From: Deltaproteobacteria bacterium
GTDB taxonomy: Bacteria > Desulfobacterota > Binatia > DP-6
Direction of reading: 5' to 3'
DNA length: 64,000 nucleotides
Assembly: GCA_005879795.1 (NCBI GenBank)
Contig: VBKJ01000128.1
Span: forward strand, 1-64,000
Positions 56,372-64,000 of the stretch are shown one piece after another. The notes below the pieces were generated by a model that did no database searches, had not been told where the DNA came from, and was given only the letters and a program-made list of their open reading frames with translations. Made by a program: the position numbers and the translations under genes. Within the stretch, counting starts at the first letter, position 1, and each line of letters starts with the position of its first letter.

Positions 56372-59300
56372 ATGCGGATCAGGCAGATCGAGCTGAACGG
56401 CTTCAAGTCGTTCATGCAGCGGACGGTCCTCGAGCTCCCGCGCGGAGTGACCGCCATCGTCGGGCCGAACGGCTGCGGCAAGTCGAACATCGTCGACGCG
56501 ATCCGCTGGGTGCTGGGCGAGCAAAGCCCACGTCATCTCCGCGGGGAGGCGATGGAGGACGTCATCTTCACCGGCAACACGGAGAACGGGCCACTGGGGA
56601 TGGCCGAGGTGGCGCTCCTCCTCGAGCGAGACGAGGCGGACCTCGCGCCCCGCGCCGAGCCCGGCGCGGAGGAGGAGGATGCCCCGGACGGGCTGCCGCC
56701 CGGGCTCGCCACGGCGAGCGAGATCCTGGTGAGTCGGCGCTACTTCCGCTCCGGCGAGTCCGAGTACTTCATCAATCGAGCGCCCTGCCGCCTGAAGGAC
56801 ATCACCGAGCTCTTCCTGGGCACCGGCGTCGGCACCAAGGCCTACGCCATCGTCGAGCAGGGGCGCGTGGATCAGCTGGTCAACGCCAAGCCGGAGGAGC
56901 TGCGCCTGTTCATCGAAGAGGCGGCCGGCACGACCCGCTTTCGCAGCCGCAAGCTGACCGCGGAGCGGAAGATGGAGCGTACGCGCGAGAACCTGCTCCG
57001 CGTCCAGGACATCCTGCGCGAGCTCGAGCGGCAGATGGCCTCGCTGGAGCGCCAGGCGCGGCGTGCCGAGGAGTACCATCGCATCAAGGATGAGCTGCGC
57101 GACCTCGACCTGCGCGTGATGGCGACGCGCCAGCGGAGCTGGTCGGCCGAGCTCGCGACCCTGGGCGACCGCCTGGCCGCCGTGCAGGCGGAGGAGGCCG
57201 CGCTGCAGGAGGACATCCGTCGGAGCCGCGGCGCCAGCGACGAGGCTCATGCCGCGCGCGCGACCAACGAGGAGCGGCTGCGCGCAGTGGAGGAGGAGCT
57301 GACGGGCAAGCGCCTCGCGGCCGCGGAGGCCCAGGCACGATCGGGGGGCCTCGCCGAGCGCGGCCGCGAGCTCGCAGCGCGTGCGGTCGAGAGCCGCAGG
57401 GAGGCCGAGCGGATCGGGGCGCGTTTCGCGGCGCTCGCCCGGGAGACGGCAGGGCTCGAGAAGGAGATCGATCGGCTGGGCGCGGAGCTCCCCCGAGCCG
57501 AGGCCGCGCGCGCCGAGGCCGAGGCGCACCTCCAGGCGCTCGAGGGGGCCGGTCTCCCGCTCGAGCGGGCCGTCGAGGAGACCAAGGACGCGCACCTCGA
57601 TGCCCTCGCCGAGGAGGCAAGGCTGCGCAACCTGAGCGAGGCTCTCCGCCAGCGGCGCGACGACCTCGACGGACGCCGGCGGCGTCTGGAGGACGAGCAG
57701 CGCGCCCTGGGCGAGCGGTTGCACGCCAACACCCGGGCGAGCGACGGCGCGCGTGCAGCGATCGCCCGCCTGCAGGGCGAGCGGGCGCGTCTCGTGGCCG
57801 AGCGGCAGGCCCTCGGCGAGCGGCAGCAGGCGCTCGGCGCCGAGGAGACGGCGCGCCTCGCCGTCGTCGAGCGGGCGCGGGCTGAGGCGACGCAGCTGCG
57901 CTCGCGCGCCGACTCGCTGCGCGAGCTCGAGAAGCGCTACGAGGGCTGCACGCGCGGCGTGGCGAGCCTGGTCGGGCGCGCGCCGCGGACGGCGGCGCTG
58001 CTCGCGAGCGTGCTCCACGTCCCGAAGGACCTCGAGCGGGCGGTGGCCGCGGCGCTTGGCGCGCGCCTCGCGCAGGTGGTGGTGCCGGACACGGCGGCGG
58101 CCATCGATGCCATCGGCTGGCTCGCGAAGACGGGCGGCGGCAGCGCCACCGTGCTGCCCCGCGAGGCCGAGCGGCGCGCCGCCGTGATCGTCCCGCCCGG
58201 ACCGCGCCTGGTCGACCGCATCGAGATCGAGCCGCAGCACTGGGCGTTGGTGGAAGCGCTGCTCGGCCACGTCCTCCTCGCGGCCGACCTGGTCGAGGCC
58301 CTCAAGCTGTGGCGGGGGGCCGAGCACCCGGTGACGGTCGTCACCCCGCGCGGCGAGGCGATCGATGCGCTCGGTACCGTCACCGGTGGTAGCGAGCCGC
58401 CGCTCGAGGAGACGCTCCTCGCCCGCGCCCGCGAGCTGCGCGAGCTCGAGGCCGCGCATGTGGCGAGCCTCGAGCGCCTGGCGGCCGAGGAGCGCGCGCT
58501 CGCGCTCGACAGGGCACGGGGCGCCGAGGCGGCGCGTGCGATCACCGCGGCCGACGAGCGGCTGCACGCCCTCGACGTCGATCTGGTCGCGGCGGAGAAG
58601 GACCGGGAGCGGCTCGAGGCCGAGCGCCAGCAGATCGCGGTCGAGCTCGAGGCCGGCGCGCTGGAGGCGAGTGGGCTCGCGGGGGAGGACGGCGCGATGG
58701 CCGGCGAGCTGGCGGCGCTCGACGAGCGCCGGGCCGGGGCGACCGCGGCGGCGACCGAGCTGCGTGTGCGGCTCGGGGAGCAGCAGGAGACCCTCGCCGA
58801 CTGGCGCGCGAGACATGCCGAGGTCGAGCGGCAGCGCACCGAGGCGGCGGTGCGGGTGGCGGCGGTGGCAGAGCGCCTGCGGGCGGCGCGGGCGGAGCTG
58901 AGCCGCGCCGCCGCCACCGGCGCCGATCTGAGCGAGCGGCTCGCCACGGCCGACCGGCAGGTGGCCGAGGCGGCGGCCGGGGCGGCGGCGGCCGAGAGGG
59001 ATGTCGCGTCCGCGGAGGAGGCCCGCGCGCGGGCCGAGGCGCGAGCGGCGACCCTGGGCGCGGAGCGGGAGCGCCTTCTCGCGGCGATCGCCGACGCCTC
59101 GGCGAACGCGTCCGCGGACGACGTCGCCGAGCGGGAGGCGCGCGAACGCCTGGAAGCGGCGCGCGAGCGGCGCGCTCGCCTCGACGTCACGATGACCGAG
59201 CAGCGTCTGGCGCTCGAGCACCTGGCCACGCAGCTCGCCGAGCGCTACGGTCTCGGCCCGGACGCACTCGCGGACGTGGCGCTCACCGACGACGGGCTGG

Positions 59301-59953
59301 ATGACGAGCGGGCGGCGCGGGTGGAGGCGCTGCGGGCGCGGCTCGCGCGTCTCGGCGACGTGAACCCGGAGGCGCTGACCGAGCTCGAGGAGCTCCGCGG
59401 ACGGCACGAGTTCCTGGTCGGCCAACGCACCGACCTCGAGCGCTCCCTCGACGACCTCCGGCGCACGATCGCGAAGCTCATCCGGACCTCGCGCCGGCGC
59501 TTCGAGGAGACGTTCGCGGGCGCCAACGAGAAGCTCGCCGCGGTGTTCCCGAAGCTCTTTCCGGGCGGCAAGGCGCGCCTGGAGCTGACCGGGCCCGAAG
59601 AGGGCGGCGAGCCCGGGGTCGAGATCGTGGTCCAGCCGGCGGGAAAGAAACTGCAGTCGCTCGGCCTGCTCTCCGGGGGCGAGAAGGCACTCACGGCCGT
59701 CGCGTTGATCCTCTCCCTGTTCCTGATCCGGCCGACGCCCTTCTGCCTGCTCGACGAGGTGGACGCCCCGCTCGACGAGGCCAACATCGGGCGCTTCAAT
59801 CAGCTGATCCAGGACATGGCGACGGGCTCGCAGTTCGTCCTCATCACGCACAACCGCCGCACCATGGAAGCCGCCGATACGCTCTACGGCATTACGATGG
59901 AGCAGGCTGGGGTGTCGAAGGTCGTGTCGGTTCGCCTGCGCGCCGCGGCGTAG
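56372..59953 (+). CDS. smc: Chromosome segregation ATPase SMC
   Basis: Condensin-type ATPase that organises the chromosome. 1193 residues. N-terminal ATPase half MRIRQIELNGFKSF with Walker A GPNGCGKSN (31-39), two long Arg/Glu/Ala-rich coiled coils, a hinge at about 525-690 (RYEGCTRGVASLVGRA to ATVLPREAER region), and the C-terminal half with the LSGGEKALTAVALILSLFLI signature and Walker B PFCLLDEVDAPLDEANIGRF. No scpA/scpB in the window. ftsY follows 14 bases later. Confidence 0.95.
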   Translation: MRIRQIELNGFKSFMQRTVLELPRGVTAIVGPNGCGKSNIVDAIRWVLGEQSPRHLRGEAMEDVIFTGNTENGPLGMAEVALLLERDEADLAPRAEPGAEEEDAPDGLPPGLATASEILVSRRYFRSGESEYFINRAPCRLKDITELFLGTGVGTKAYAIVEQGRVDQLVNAKPEELRLFIEEAAGTTRFRSRKLTAERKMERTRENLLRVQDILRELERQMASLERQARRAEEYHRIKDELRDLDLRVMATRQRSWSAELATLGDRLAAVQAEEAALQEDIRRSRGASDEAHAARATNEERLRAVEEELTGKRLAAAEAQARSGGLAERGRELAARAVESRREAERIGARFAALARETAGLEKEIDRLGAELPRAEAARAEAEAHLQALEGAGLPLERAVEETKDAHLDALAEEARLRNLSEALRQRRDDLDGRRRRLEDEQRALGERLHANTRASDGARAAIARLQGERARLVAERQALGERQQALGAEETARLAVVERARAEATQLRSRADSLRELEKRYEGCTRGVASLVGRAPRTAALLASVLHVPKDLERAVAAALGARLAQVVVPDTAAAIDAIGWLAKTGGGSATVLPREAERRAAVIVPPGPRLVDRIEIEPQHWALVEALLGHVLLAADLVEALKLWRGAEHPVTVVTPRGEAIDALGTVTGGSEPPLEETLLARARELRELEAAHVASLERLAAEERALALDRARGAEAARAITAADERLHALDVDLVAAEKDRERLEAERQQIAVELEAGALEASGLAGEDGAMAGELAALDERRAGATAAATELRVRLGEQQETLADWRARHAEVERQRTEAAVRVAAVAERLRAARAELSRAAATGADLSERLATADRQVAEAAAGAAAAERDVASAEEARARAEARAATLGAERERLLAAIADASANASADDVAEREARERLEAARERRARLDVTMTEQRLALEHLATQLAERYGLGPDALADVALTDDGLDDERAARVEALRARLARLGDVNPEALTELEELRGRHEFLVGQRTDLERSLDDLRRTIAKLIRTSRRRFEETFAGANEKLAAVFPKLFPGGKARLELTGPEEGGEPGVEIVVQPAGKKLQSLGLLSGGEKALTAVALILSLFLIRPTPFCLLDEVDAPLDEANIGRFNQLIQDMATGSQFVLITHNRRTMEAADTLYGITMEQAGVSKVVSVRLRAAA

Positions 59954-59967
59954 TCGTCGGCCGCCCA

Positions 59968-60996
59968 ATGGCTCCCTGGTGGATCGTCGCCGCCGGCGCG
60001 GCGCTCGTGCCGCTCGGCCTCGCGGTCGCCTTCGCCAGGGCGCGCCGGCGACGGGCGGTGAAGGCTGCGCCCAGTCCGGCCGCACCGCCGGCCGACCGGC
60101 TCCGCCAGGGTCTCGTGGCGACGCGACGTCGGCTCGCGGCGAGCCTGGAGGCCGCCCTGGGACGCGGTGCCGCCGAGCCCGAGCGAGCGCTGCAGGAGCT
60201 GGAGGACGCGCTCGTCGCGGCCGACGTCGGCGTCCGGACCTCGGCCGAGCTGGTGGCGCGCGTTCGGGCAGGCGTCGGCAGAGCGGACATCCGCCAAGCG
60301 CTGCAGAGGGAGATGGAGGCGGTCCTGGGCGCAGCGCCGGAGCCGACACCGAGCGCGCGCCCCTGGGTCGTCCTGGTGGCGGGCGTGAACGGCGTCGGCA
60401 AGACGACGACCATCGGGAAGCTGGCCGCCCGCCACGCGGCCGCGGGGCGGAGCGTGCTCATGGTGGCCGGGGACACGTTCCGAGCCGCCGCGATCGACCA
60501 GCTGGCCGTGTGGGCCGAGCGCACGGGAGCGGCGCTGGTGCGCCAGGCGCCGGGCGCCAACCCGTCGGCGGTCGTCTTCGACGGCATGAAGGCCGCGCTC
60601 GCGCGCGCGGTCGACGTCGTCCTGGTCGACACGGCCGGACGCCTGCACACGCGCTCCAACTTGATGGACGAGCTCCGCAAGGTGCAGCGCGTGATCACCC
60701 GCGAGGTTCCCGGGGCGCCGCACGAGACATTGCTCGTTCTCGATGCGACCACCGGCCAGAACGCCATCGCCCAGGCGCGGACCTTCTCCGAAGCCCTGGG
60801 GGTGACGGGGATCATCCTCACCAAGCTCGACGGGACGGCGCGGGGAGGGGTCGCGATCGCCATCCGCCAGCAGACGGGCATCCCGATCCGCTACGTGGGA
60901 GTGGGGGAAGCCACCGAGGACCTACGGCCGTTCGAAGCGCATCAGTTCGTGCGGGCGCTGCTCGAGCCGGACGCGCCCGCCGGGCAATTCGCTTGA
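59968..60996 (+). CDS. ftsY: Signal recognition particle receptor FtsY
   Basis: GTPase that docks SRP-ribosome complexes at the membrane. 342 residues, with a short A region that here contains a predicted N-terminal membrane helix (APWWIVAAGAALVPLGLAVA) and basic RARRRRAVK. NG domain: GVNGVGKTTTIGKLAARHA, DTFRAAAIDQLAVW, VLVDTAGRLHTRSNLMDEL, TKLDGTARGGVAIAI and GVGEATEDLRPFEAHQFVR. A TTGACA -35-like box for the next gene overlaps its stop. Confidence 0.93.
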   Translation: MAPWWIVAAGAALVPLGLAVAFARARRRRAVKAAPSPAAPPADRLRQGLVATRRRLAASLEAALGRGAAEPERALQELEDALVAADVGVRTSAELVARVRAGVGRADIRQALQREMEAVLGAAPEPTPSARPWVVLVAGVNGVGKTTTIGKLAARHAAAGRSVLMVAGDTFRAAAIDQLAVWAERTGAALVRQAPGANPSAVVFDGMKAALARAVDVVLVDTAGRLHTRSNLMDELRKVQRVITREVPGAPHETLLVLDATTGQNAIAQARTFSEALGVTGIILTKLDGTARGGVAIAIRQQTGIPIRYVGVGEATEDLRPFEAHQFVRALLEPDAPAGQFA

Positions 60997-61022
60997 CACC
61001 GAGTTCCGCAGCGAACTAGACA
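60993..61022 (+). promoter_or_regulatory. Possible promoter for the small coiled-coil gene
   Basis: TTGACA (60993-60998, containing the ftsY TGA), 18-base spacer, TAGACA (61017-61022). Perfect -35, weak -10, 28 bases before the ATG. Confidence 0.45.
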
Positions 61023-61049
61023 CTCTCGGACCGTAGGCGGGTGGCGGCC

Positions 61050-61250
61050 ATGAACCGAGAGAGCGCAGAGACCTTCCTCGCACGCCATCAAGAGGTCGAG
61101 GACGAGCGCGAGGCGCTCGCCCTCCGGCTTGCCGAGGTCGAGCGTGCCTACCAGGAGCTCGTCGAGCGCCTGCACGGGTACGAGCGCGAGCGCGCCGAGA
61201 TCAAGGCCCGGCTGGAAGGGATTCTCGCCCGGATCGGACCAGCCCGCTAA
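61050..61250 (+). CDS. Small coiled-coil protein, ZapB-like by position
   Basis: 66 residues, nearly all one heptad-type helix: EVEDEREALALRLAEVERAY and ERAEIKARLEGILARIG. Position between ftsY and fthC/rny resembles deltaproteobacterial loci that hold zapB/zapA-like division genes, but there is no ZapA beside it and the assignment rests on shape and place only. A GTG nine bases upstream is another start. Confidence 0.6.
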   Translation: MNRESAETFLARHQEVEDEREALALRLAEVERAYQELVERLHGYERERAEIKARLEGILARIGPAR

Positions 61251-61275
61251 CCCCCGGGGGGGGGGTCTTTCTCCC
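61251..61275 (+). terminator. Possible terminator after the coiled-coil gene
   Basis: Directly after the stop codon, ACCCCC followed by ten Gs and T can form a six-pair stem, then CTTTCT. The T-run is weak, so this is tentative. Confidence 0.3.
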
Positions 61276-61300
61276 TTCAGGGCGGGAGGCCGCGATCGCG

Positions 61301-61329
61301 TTGCACATCGGGCGCGACTTGCATAAAGT
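61301..61329 (+). promoter_or_regulatory. Promoter for the structured RNA / fthC leader
   Basis: TTGCAC (61301-61306), 17-base spacer, TAAAGT (61324-61329). The expected transcription start (about 61336) coincides with the 5' strand of the long closing stem described next. Confidence 0.5.
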
Positions 61330-61335
61330 GCGCCA

Positions 61336-61619
61336 GGTTCGTGCCAACCCGGCTGAACGACCGAGCCGCAGGTGCGGCCTCGGCTGCTGAAGGAGTCCGA
61401 CTGACAAGACAGAAGCAAGCTTGACTGAGCTCCGCAGGGGGGCTCGCCGACGAGCAGGGAGACGGGGCGGGGGTTCGGGAAACCATATTCATGCGGTCGA
61501 CCCACGATCGAAGCGATCCGAGGACTGTGATCTCAACGGGCCGAAGGGGCCCGCAAACCACGGCTTCTCCGTCCGGCGGCAGCGCCACTAGCATCGCCTC
61601 GTAGCCGCCGGCACGCACC
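61336..61619 (+). ncRNA. Structured RNA or fthC leader of unknown class (6S RNA locus position)
   Basis: No convincing gene in the ~400 bases between the coiled-coil gene and fthC. The predicted transcript starts with GGTTCGTGCC (61336-61345), which pairs with GGCACGCACC (61610-61619), nine of ten bases, closing a ~284-nt domain; GGCT just inside the 5' strand can pair with AGCC just inside the 3' strand. Inside are clear hairpins: CCGAGCCGC/GCGGCCTCGG (61361-61383), GCTCG/CGAGC (61443-61456), and CGGGCC/GGCCCG around 61539-61556. In many proteobacteria 6S RNA is encoded beside fthC, but this is longer and more branched than 6S, and I do not recognise it as RNase P, tmRNA or a known riboswitch. 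Confidence 0.4.
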
Positions 61620-61620
61620 G

Positions 61621-61661
61621 GTCCCCCTCCGTTGGTAGCTGCGCTCACAGCGATGGGGGAC
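61621..61661 (+). promoter_or_regulatory. Stem hiding the fthC start codon
   Basis: GTCCCCC (61621-61627) is a perfect complement of GGGGGAC (61655-61661), which includes the G of the fthC ATG; GCTG and CAGC pair inside the loop. Formed in the mRNA, this would cover the start codon and could couple translation to folding of the upstream RNA domain. Confidence 0.45.
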
Positions 61662-62234
61662 ACCTACGACGAGGACAAGCGTCTCATCCGGGGCCAAATC
61701 CGGGCGCGCCGCACCGCGCTCTCGCCCGGTGAAGTCGCCCGCCTGTCGGCCGCGGCCTGCGCCCGGCTGCTCGTGTCGCCCCTCTTCGCCCGCGCCCGCC
61801 ACGTCGCGGCCTATGCCGCCATCGACAACGAGCTCGACCCGGCGCTTCTCGTGGAGGCTGCCCTCTCGGCCGGGAGGAGGGTCTATCTTCCCGTGGTGAG
61901 CAGGGAGCGGTTCGGCTTCGTCGGCCTGTCGCCCCCTCGGCCCGGGCACGGGGAGAGCGGAGCATCGGGACCTCGGGGTGGCCCCTGTCTGCCTCCGGAG
62001 GCGGAGGACGTGGTGTTCCTCGTGCCCGGGGTGGCCTTCACCCCTTGCGGGGTGCGTCTGGGGCGGGGTGTGGGCTGGTACGACCGGGCGCTCGGGCGGC
62101 ACCCTCGCGGCATCCGGATCGGGCTCGCCTACGGGTTCCAGGTGGTGCCGCGTCTCCCCGAGGCCCCGTGGGACGTCCGCATGCACGCCGTCGTCACCGA
62201 GTCACGTTCGATCAGCGCGGCGCTCGCGCAATGA
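61653..62234 (+). CDS. fthC: 5-formyltetrahydrofolate cyclo-ligase
   Basis: ATP-dependent conversion of 5-formyl-THF to 5,10-methenyl-THF. 193 residues from ATG 61653. KRLIRGQIRARRTALSPGEV at the N-terminus (catalytic Lys/Arg), AAYAAIDNELDPALLVEAAL, the ATP-site LVPGVAFTPCGVRLGRGVGW plus YDRAL (usual FD..G.RLG.G.GYYDR.L; here VGWYDR), and a C-terminal MHAVVTES. No clear ribosome binding site, and the start may be occluded by a stem. It complements FolD and glycine cleavage elsewhere in the window. Confidence 0.9.
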   Translation: MGDTYDEDKRLIRGQIRARRTALSPGEVARLSAAACARLLVSPLFARARHVAAYAAIDNELDPALLVEAALSAGRRVYLPVVSRERFGFVGLSPPRPGHGESGASGPRGGPCLPPEAEDVVFLVPGVAFTPCGVRLGRGVGWYDRALGRHPRGIRIGLAYGFQVVPRLPEAPWDVRMHAVVTESRSISAALAQ

Positions 62235-62247
62235 AGGAGAAACGGCC

Positions 62248-63828
62248 ATGACCGGGGTGAGCGTGATGGTCCTGCTGCTCCTGCTGCTGATCGGCATCGC
62301 TCTCGGGGCGGGCGCGCTCTGGGTCGTCGGGCGGCTGCGTCGGCAGCGGCTGGCGGAGCTGGAGAGCGGGGCCCAGGCCACGGCGGCTCGCATCCTGGAG
62401 GAAGCGCGCAAGGAAGGCGAGGCGATCCGCAACGAGGCGCAGGGCCAGGCAAGAGATCTCCTCGGCCAGGCCAAGGTCGAGTGGGAGCGCGAGGTGCGGG
62501 ATCACCGTGGTGAGCTGCTCGCGCTCGAGAAGCGCGTGGCGCAGAAGGAAGAGAGCATCGAGCGGAAGATCGAGGTCTTCGCCCAGCGCGAAGCCGAGCT
62601 GGCGAAGCGCGAGGACGGCTTCCGGCAGAAGGAGGGCGCGCTCGAGGGCCGGCGGGCCGAGTACGAGCGCCTCATCGACTCCGTGCGGGAGAAGCTCGAG
62701 CAGACCGCCGGCATGACGCGCGACGAGGCCAAGAGGACGCTCATCGAGCAGATGCTGGACGAGGCCCGCCACGACGCGGCCCGGCACATCCGGCACATCG
62801 AGGGCGAGGCGCGCGAGGAGGCCGACCGCCGCGCCAAGAAGATCGTCTCGATCGCCATCGAACGCCTCGCGGGGGAGTTCGTCGCCGAGCGCACGGTGTC
62901 GGTCGTCCCGCTCCCCAGCGACGACATGAAGGGGCGCATCATCGGTCGCGAGGGTCGGAACATCCGGGCCATCGAGGCGGCGACCGGGGTAGACCTCATC
63001 ATCGACGACACCCCGGAGGTGGTCGTGATCTCGTGCCACAACCCCATCCGGCGCGAGCTGGCCCGCCTGACGCTCGAGCGCCTCGTCTCGGACGGGCGCA
63101 TTCACCCCGGTCGGATCGAGGAGGTGGTACGCAAGGCGGAGGAGGATCTCGACAACACCATCCGCGAGGCCGGACAGCGCGCCGTGCTCGAGGTCGGGGT
63201 GCACGGCATCCATCCCGAGCTGGTCAAGCTCATCGGCATGCTCAAGTATCGCTACAGCTACGCGCAGAACGTCCTCATGCACTCGATCGAGGCCGCCTTC
63301 ATCGCCGGCGCGATGGCGGCCGAGCTCGGCCTCAACGAGAAGCAGGCGCGCCGCGCCGCGCTCCTCCACGACATCGGCAAGGCGCTCACCCACGAGGTGG
63401 AGGGGTCGCACGCGATCATCGGCGGCGAGATCGCGCGCAAGTATGGCGAGTCGGCGAAGATCGTGAACGCCATCGCGGCGCACCATGAGGAGGTGCGCGC
63501 CGAGACCATCCTGGCGCCGCTGGTCGATGCGGCCGACGCGCTCTCCGGGGCCCGTCCCGGGGCGCGGCGCGAGGTGCTCGAGAGCTACGTCAAGCGGCTC
63601 GAGGACCTGGAGCGCATCAGCAACTCGTTCCGGGGGGTCGAGAAGTCGTTCGCCGTGCAGGCGGGTCGTGAGATCCGCATCATCGTGGACCCGGGCACGG
63701 TGCCCGACGATCAGGCGGCCGTCCTGGCGCGCGACGTGGCGCGCAAGATCGAGCAGGAGATGACGTACCCCGGCCAAATCAAGGTGACCGTCATCCGCGA
63801 GACGCGCGCAAGCGACCTGGCACGCTGA
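62248..63828 (+). CDS. rny: Ribonuclease Y
   Basis: Membrane-anchored endoribonuclease for mRNA decay, 526 residues from ATG 62248 with AAGGAG upstream. N-terminal helix (VSVMVLLLLLLIGIALGAG), long coiled coil (about 30-200), KH domain (MKGRIIGREGRNIRAIEAAT), HD domain (AALLHDIGKALTHEVEGSHA with the metal-binding HD, and IAAHHEEV), and the C-terminal GVEKSFAVQAGREIRIIVDP. ymdB follows four bases after the stop. Confidence 0.95.
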   Translation: MTGVSVMVLLLLLLIGIALGAGALWVVGRLRRQRLAELESGAQATAARILEEARKEGEAIRNEAQGQARDLLGQAKVEWEREVRDHRGELLALEKRVAQKEESIERKIEVFAQREAELAKREDGFRQKEGALEGRRAEYERLIDSVREKLEQTAGMTRDEAKRTLIEQMLDEARHDAARHIRHIEGEAREEADRRAKKIVSIAIERLAGEFVAERTVSVVPLPSDDMKGRIIGREGRNIRAIEAATGVDLIIDDTPEVVVISCHNPIRRELARLTLERLVSDGRIHPGRIEEVVRKAEEDLDNTIREAGQRAVLEVGVHGIHPELVKLIGMLKYRYSYAQNVLMHSIEAAFIAGAMAAELGLNEKQARRAALLHDIGKALTHEVEGSHAIIGGEIARKYGESAKIVNAIAAHHEEVRAETILAPLVDAADALSGARPGARREVLESYVKRLEDLERISNSFRGVEKSFAVQAGREIRIIVDPGTVPDDQAAVLARDVARKIEQEMTYPGQIKVTVIRETRASDLAR

Positions 63829-63831
63829 CCG

Positions 63832-64000
63832 ATGCGACTCCTCTTCCTCGGCGACGTCGTCGGTCGTCCCGGCCGGCGGGCCCTGCGCGTCCTCCTCCCG
63901 CGTCTCGTCGCGCGGGAGGAGGTCCAGCTCGTGGTCGCCAACGGCGAGAATGCATCGGGCGGCAAGGGCATCGACCCGGAGGGCGCGGAAGAGCTGCTCG
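63832..64000 (+). CDS. ymdB: YmdB-family metallophosphoesterase (TIGR00282 type), 3' end outside window
   Basis: The first 56 residues are visible: MRLLFLGDVVGRPGRRALRV, with the metal-binding GDVVG, and VVANGENASGGKGIDPEGAE with the NGEN motif. Relatives are dinuclear-metal phosphodiesterases that hydrolyse 2',3'-cyclic nucleotides and typically lie next to rny. The frame stays open to the right edge. Confidence 0.9.
   Translation, partial: MRLLFLGDVVGRPGRRALRVLLPRLVAREEVQLVVANGENASGGKGIDPEGAEELL

Noticed and set aside
61472-61484. GGTTCGGGAAACC, similar to a tRNA T-arm
   Set aside because: No acceptor stem, anticodon arm or D-arm can be built around it; it is more likely one hairpin of the structured RNA region.
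61277-61663. A 128-codon minus-strand open frame across the fthC upstream region
   Set aside because: It has partly protein-like stretches but no family, no ribosome binding site, and it lies over strong RNA hairpins and a plus-strand promoter.

Overview
The window is chromosomal DNA of about 70% GC from a Gram-negative-type bacterium. Almost every gene uses G/C-ending codons, and GTG (once TTG, perhaps once CTG) starts with GTGA/ATGA stop-start overlaps are common. The gene set is deltaproteobacterial in flavour: a tandem-fused UvrA, a GH57 branching enzyme next to a DUF4912 protein, yajC-secD-secF followed by a recJ remnant, a split glycine decarboxylase, and rny-ymdB. A Desulfobacterota/Binatia-like lineage would fit, but this is inference from gene content, since there is no rRNA in the window.

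Layout. 1-3.3 kb: end of a methylcrotonoyl-CoA-type carboxylase, a small glutaredoxin-like gene whose active-site Cys codon is an in-frame TGA (probable selenocysteine), an acyl-CoA dehydrogenase and a cold-shock protein. 3.3-5.8 kb: a lower-GC accessory patch between two near-identical 23-bp repeats, with a frameshifted hypothetical gene, a small membrane protein, a ribbon-helix-helix protein and a decayed, truncated tyrosine integrase. 5.8-13.1 kb: double-length uvrA and a DnaA-family gene with paired DnaA boxes at its start. 13.3-17.5 kb: glycogen branching (GH57 and DUF4912) and small regulatory or membrane genes. 17.6-20.2 kb: phosphofructokinase, acetyltransferase, cation exchanger. 20.4-25.2 kb: methanethiol oxidase with an SCO-like partner, and two class III CoA-transferases. 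25.3-30.3 kb: YihY protein, a 205-bp palindromic element, moaA, polyprenyl synthase, Mrp ATPase. 30.5-33.7 kb: inositol-phosphate synthase, CDP-alcohol phosphatidyltransferase and a flippase-like protein, suggesting inositol phospholipid synthesis. 33.7-43.7 kb: coaBC, zinc phospholipase C-like, type-4 uracil-DNA glycosylase, nfeD-slipin, queA-tgt-yajC-secD-secF, then a recJ remnant. 44-49 kb: HTH protein, phospholipid N-methyltransferase, a second palindromic element, hisS-aspS. 49-56 kb: alanine dehydrogenase and a one-carbon operon (folD-gcvT-gcvH-gcvPA-gcvPB-HNH). 56-64 kb: smc, ftsY, a small coiled-coil gene, a ~300-nt structured RNA region, fthC, rny and the start of ymdB.

Genes that work together: carboxylase and acyl-CoA dehydrogenase in branched-chain acyl-CoA catabolism; FolD, the glycine cleavage proteins and FthC in folate one-carbon flow; YajC/SecD/SecF in export; QueA and Tgt in queuosine modification; Ino1, the phosphatidyltransferase and the N-methyltransferase in making PI- and PC-like lipids; methanethiol oxidase with its SCO partner in periplasmic sulfur metabolism.

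The most noteworthy signals are the UGA-containing glutaredoxin with a SECIS-like hairpin just downstream of the UGA, the promoter-driven structured RNA or leader before fthC with a stem that hides the start codon, and two long palindromic elements with 5'-TAGTGT...ACACTA-3' ends lying at the 3' ends of genes.
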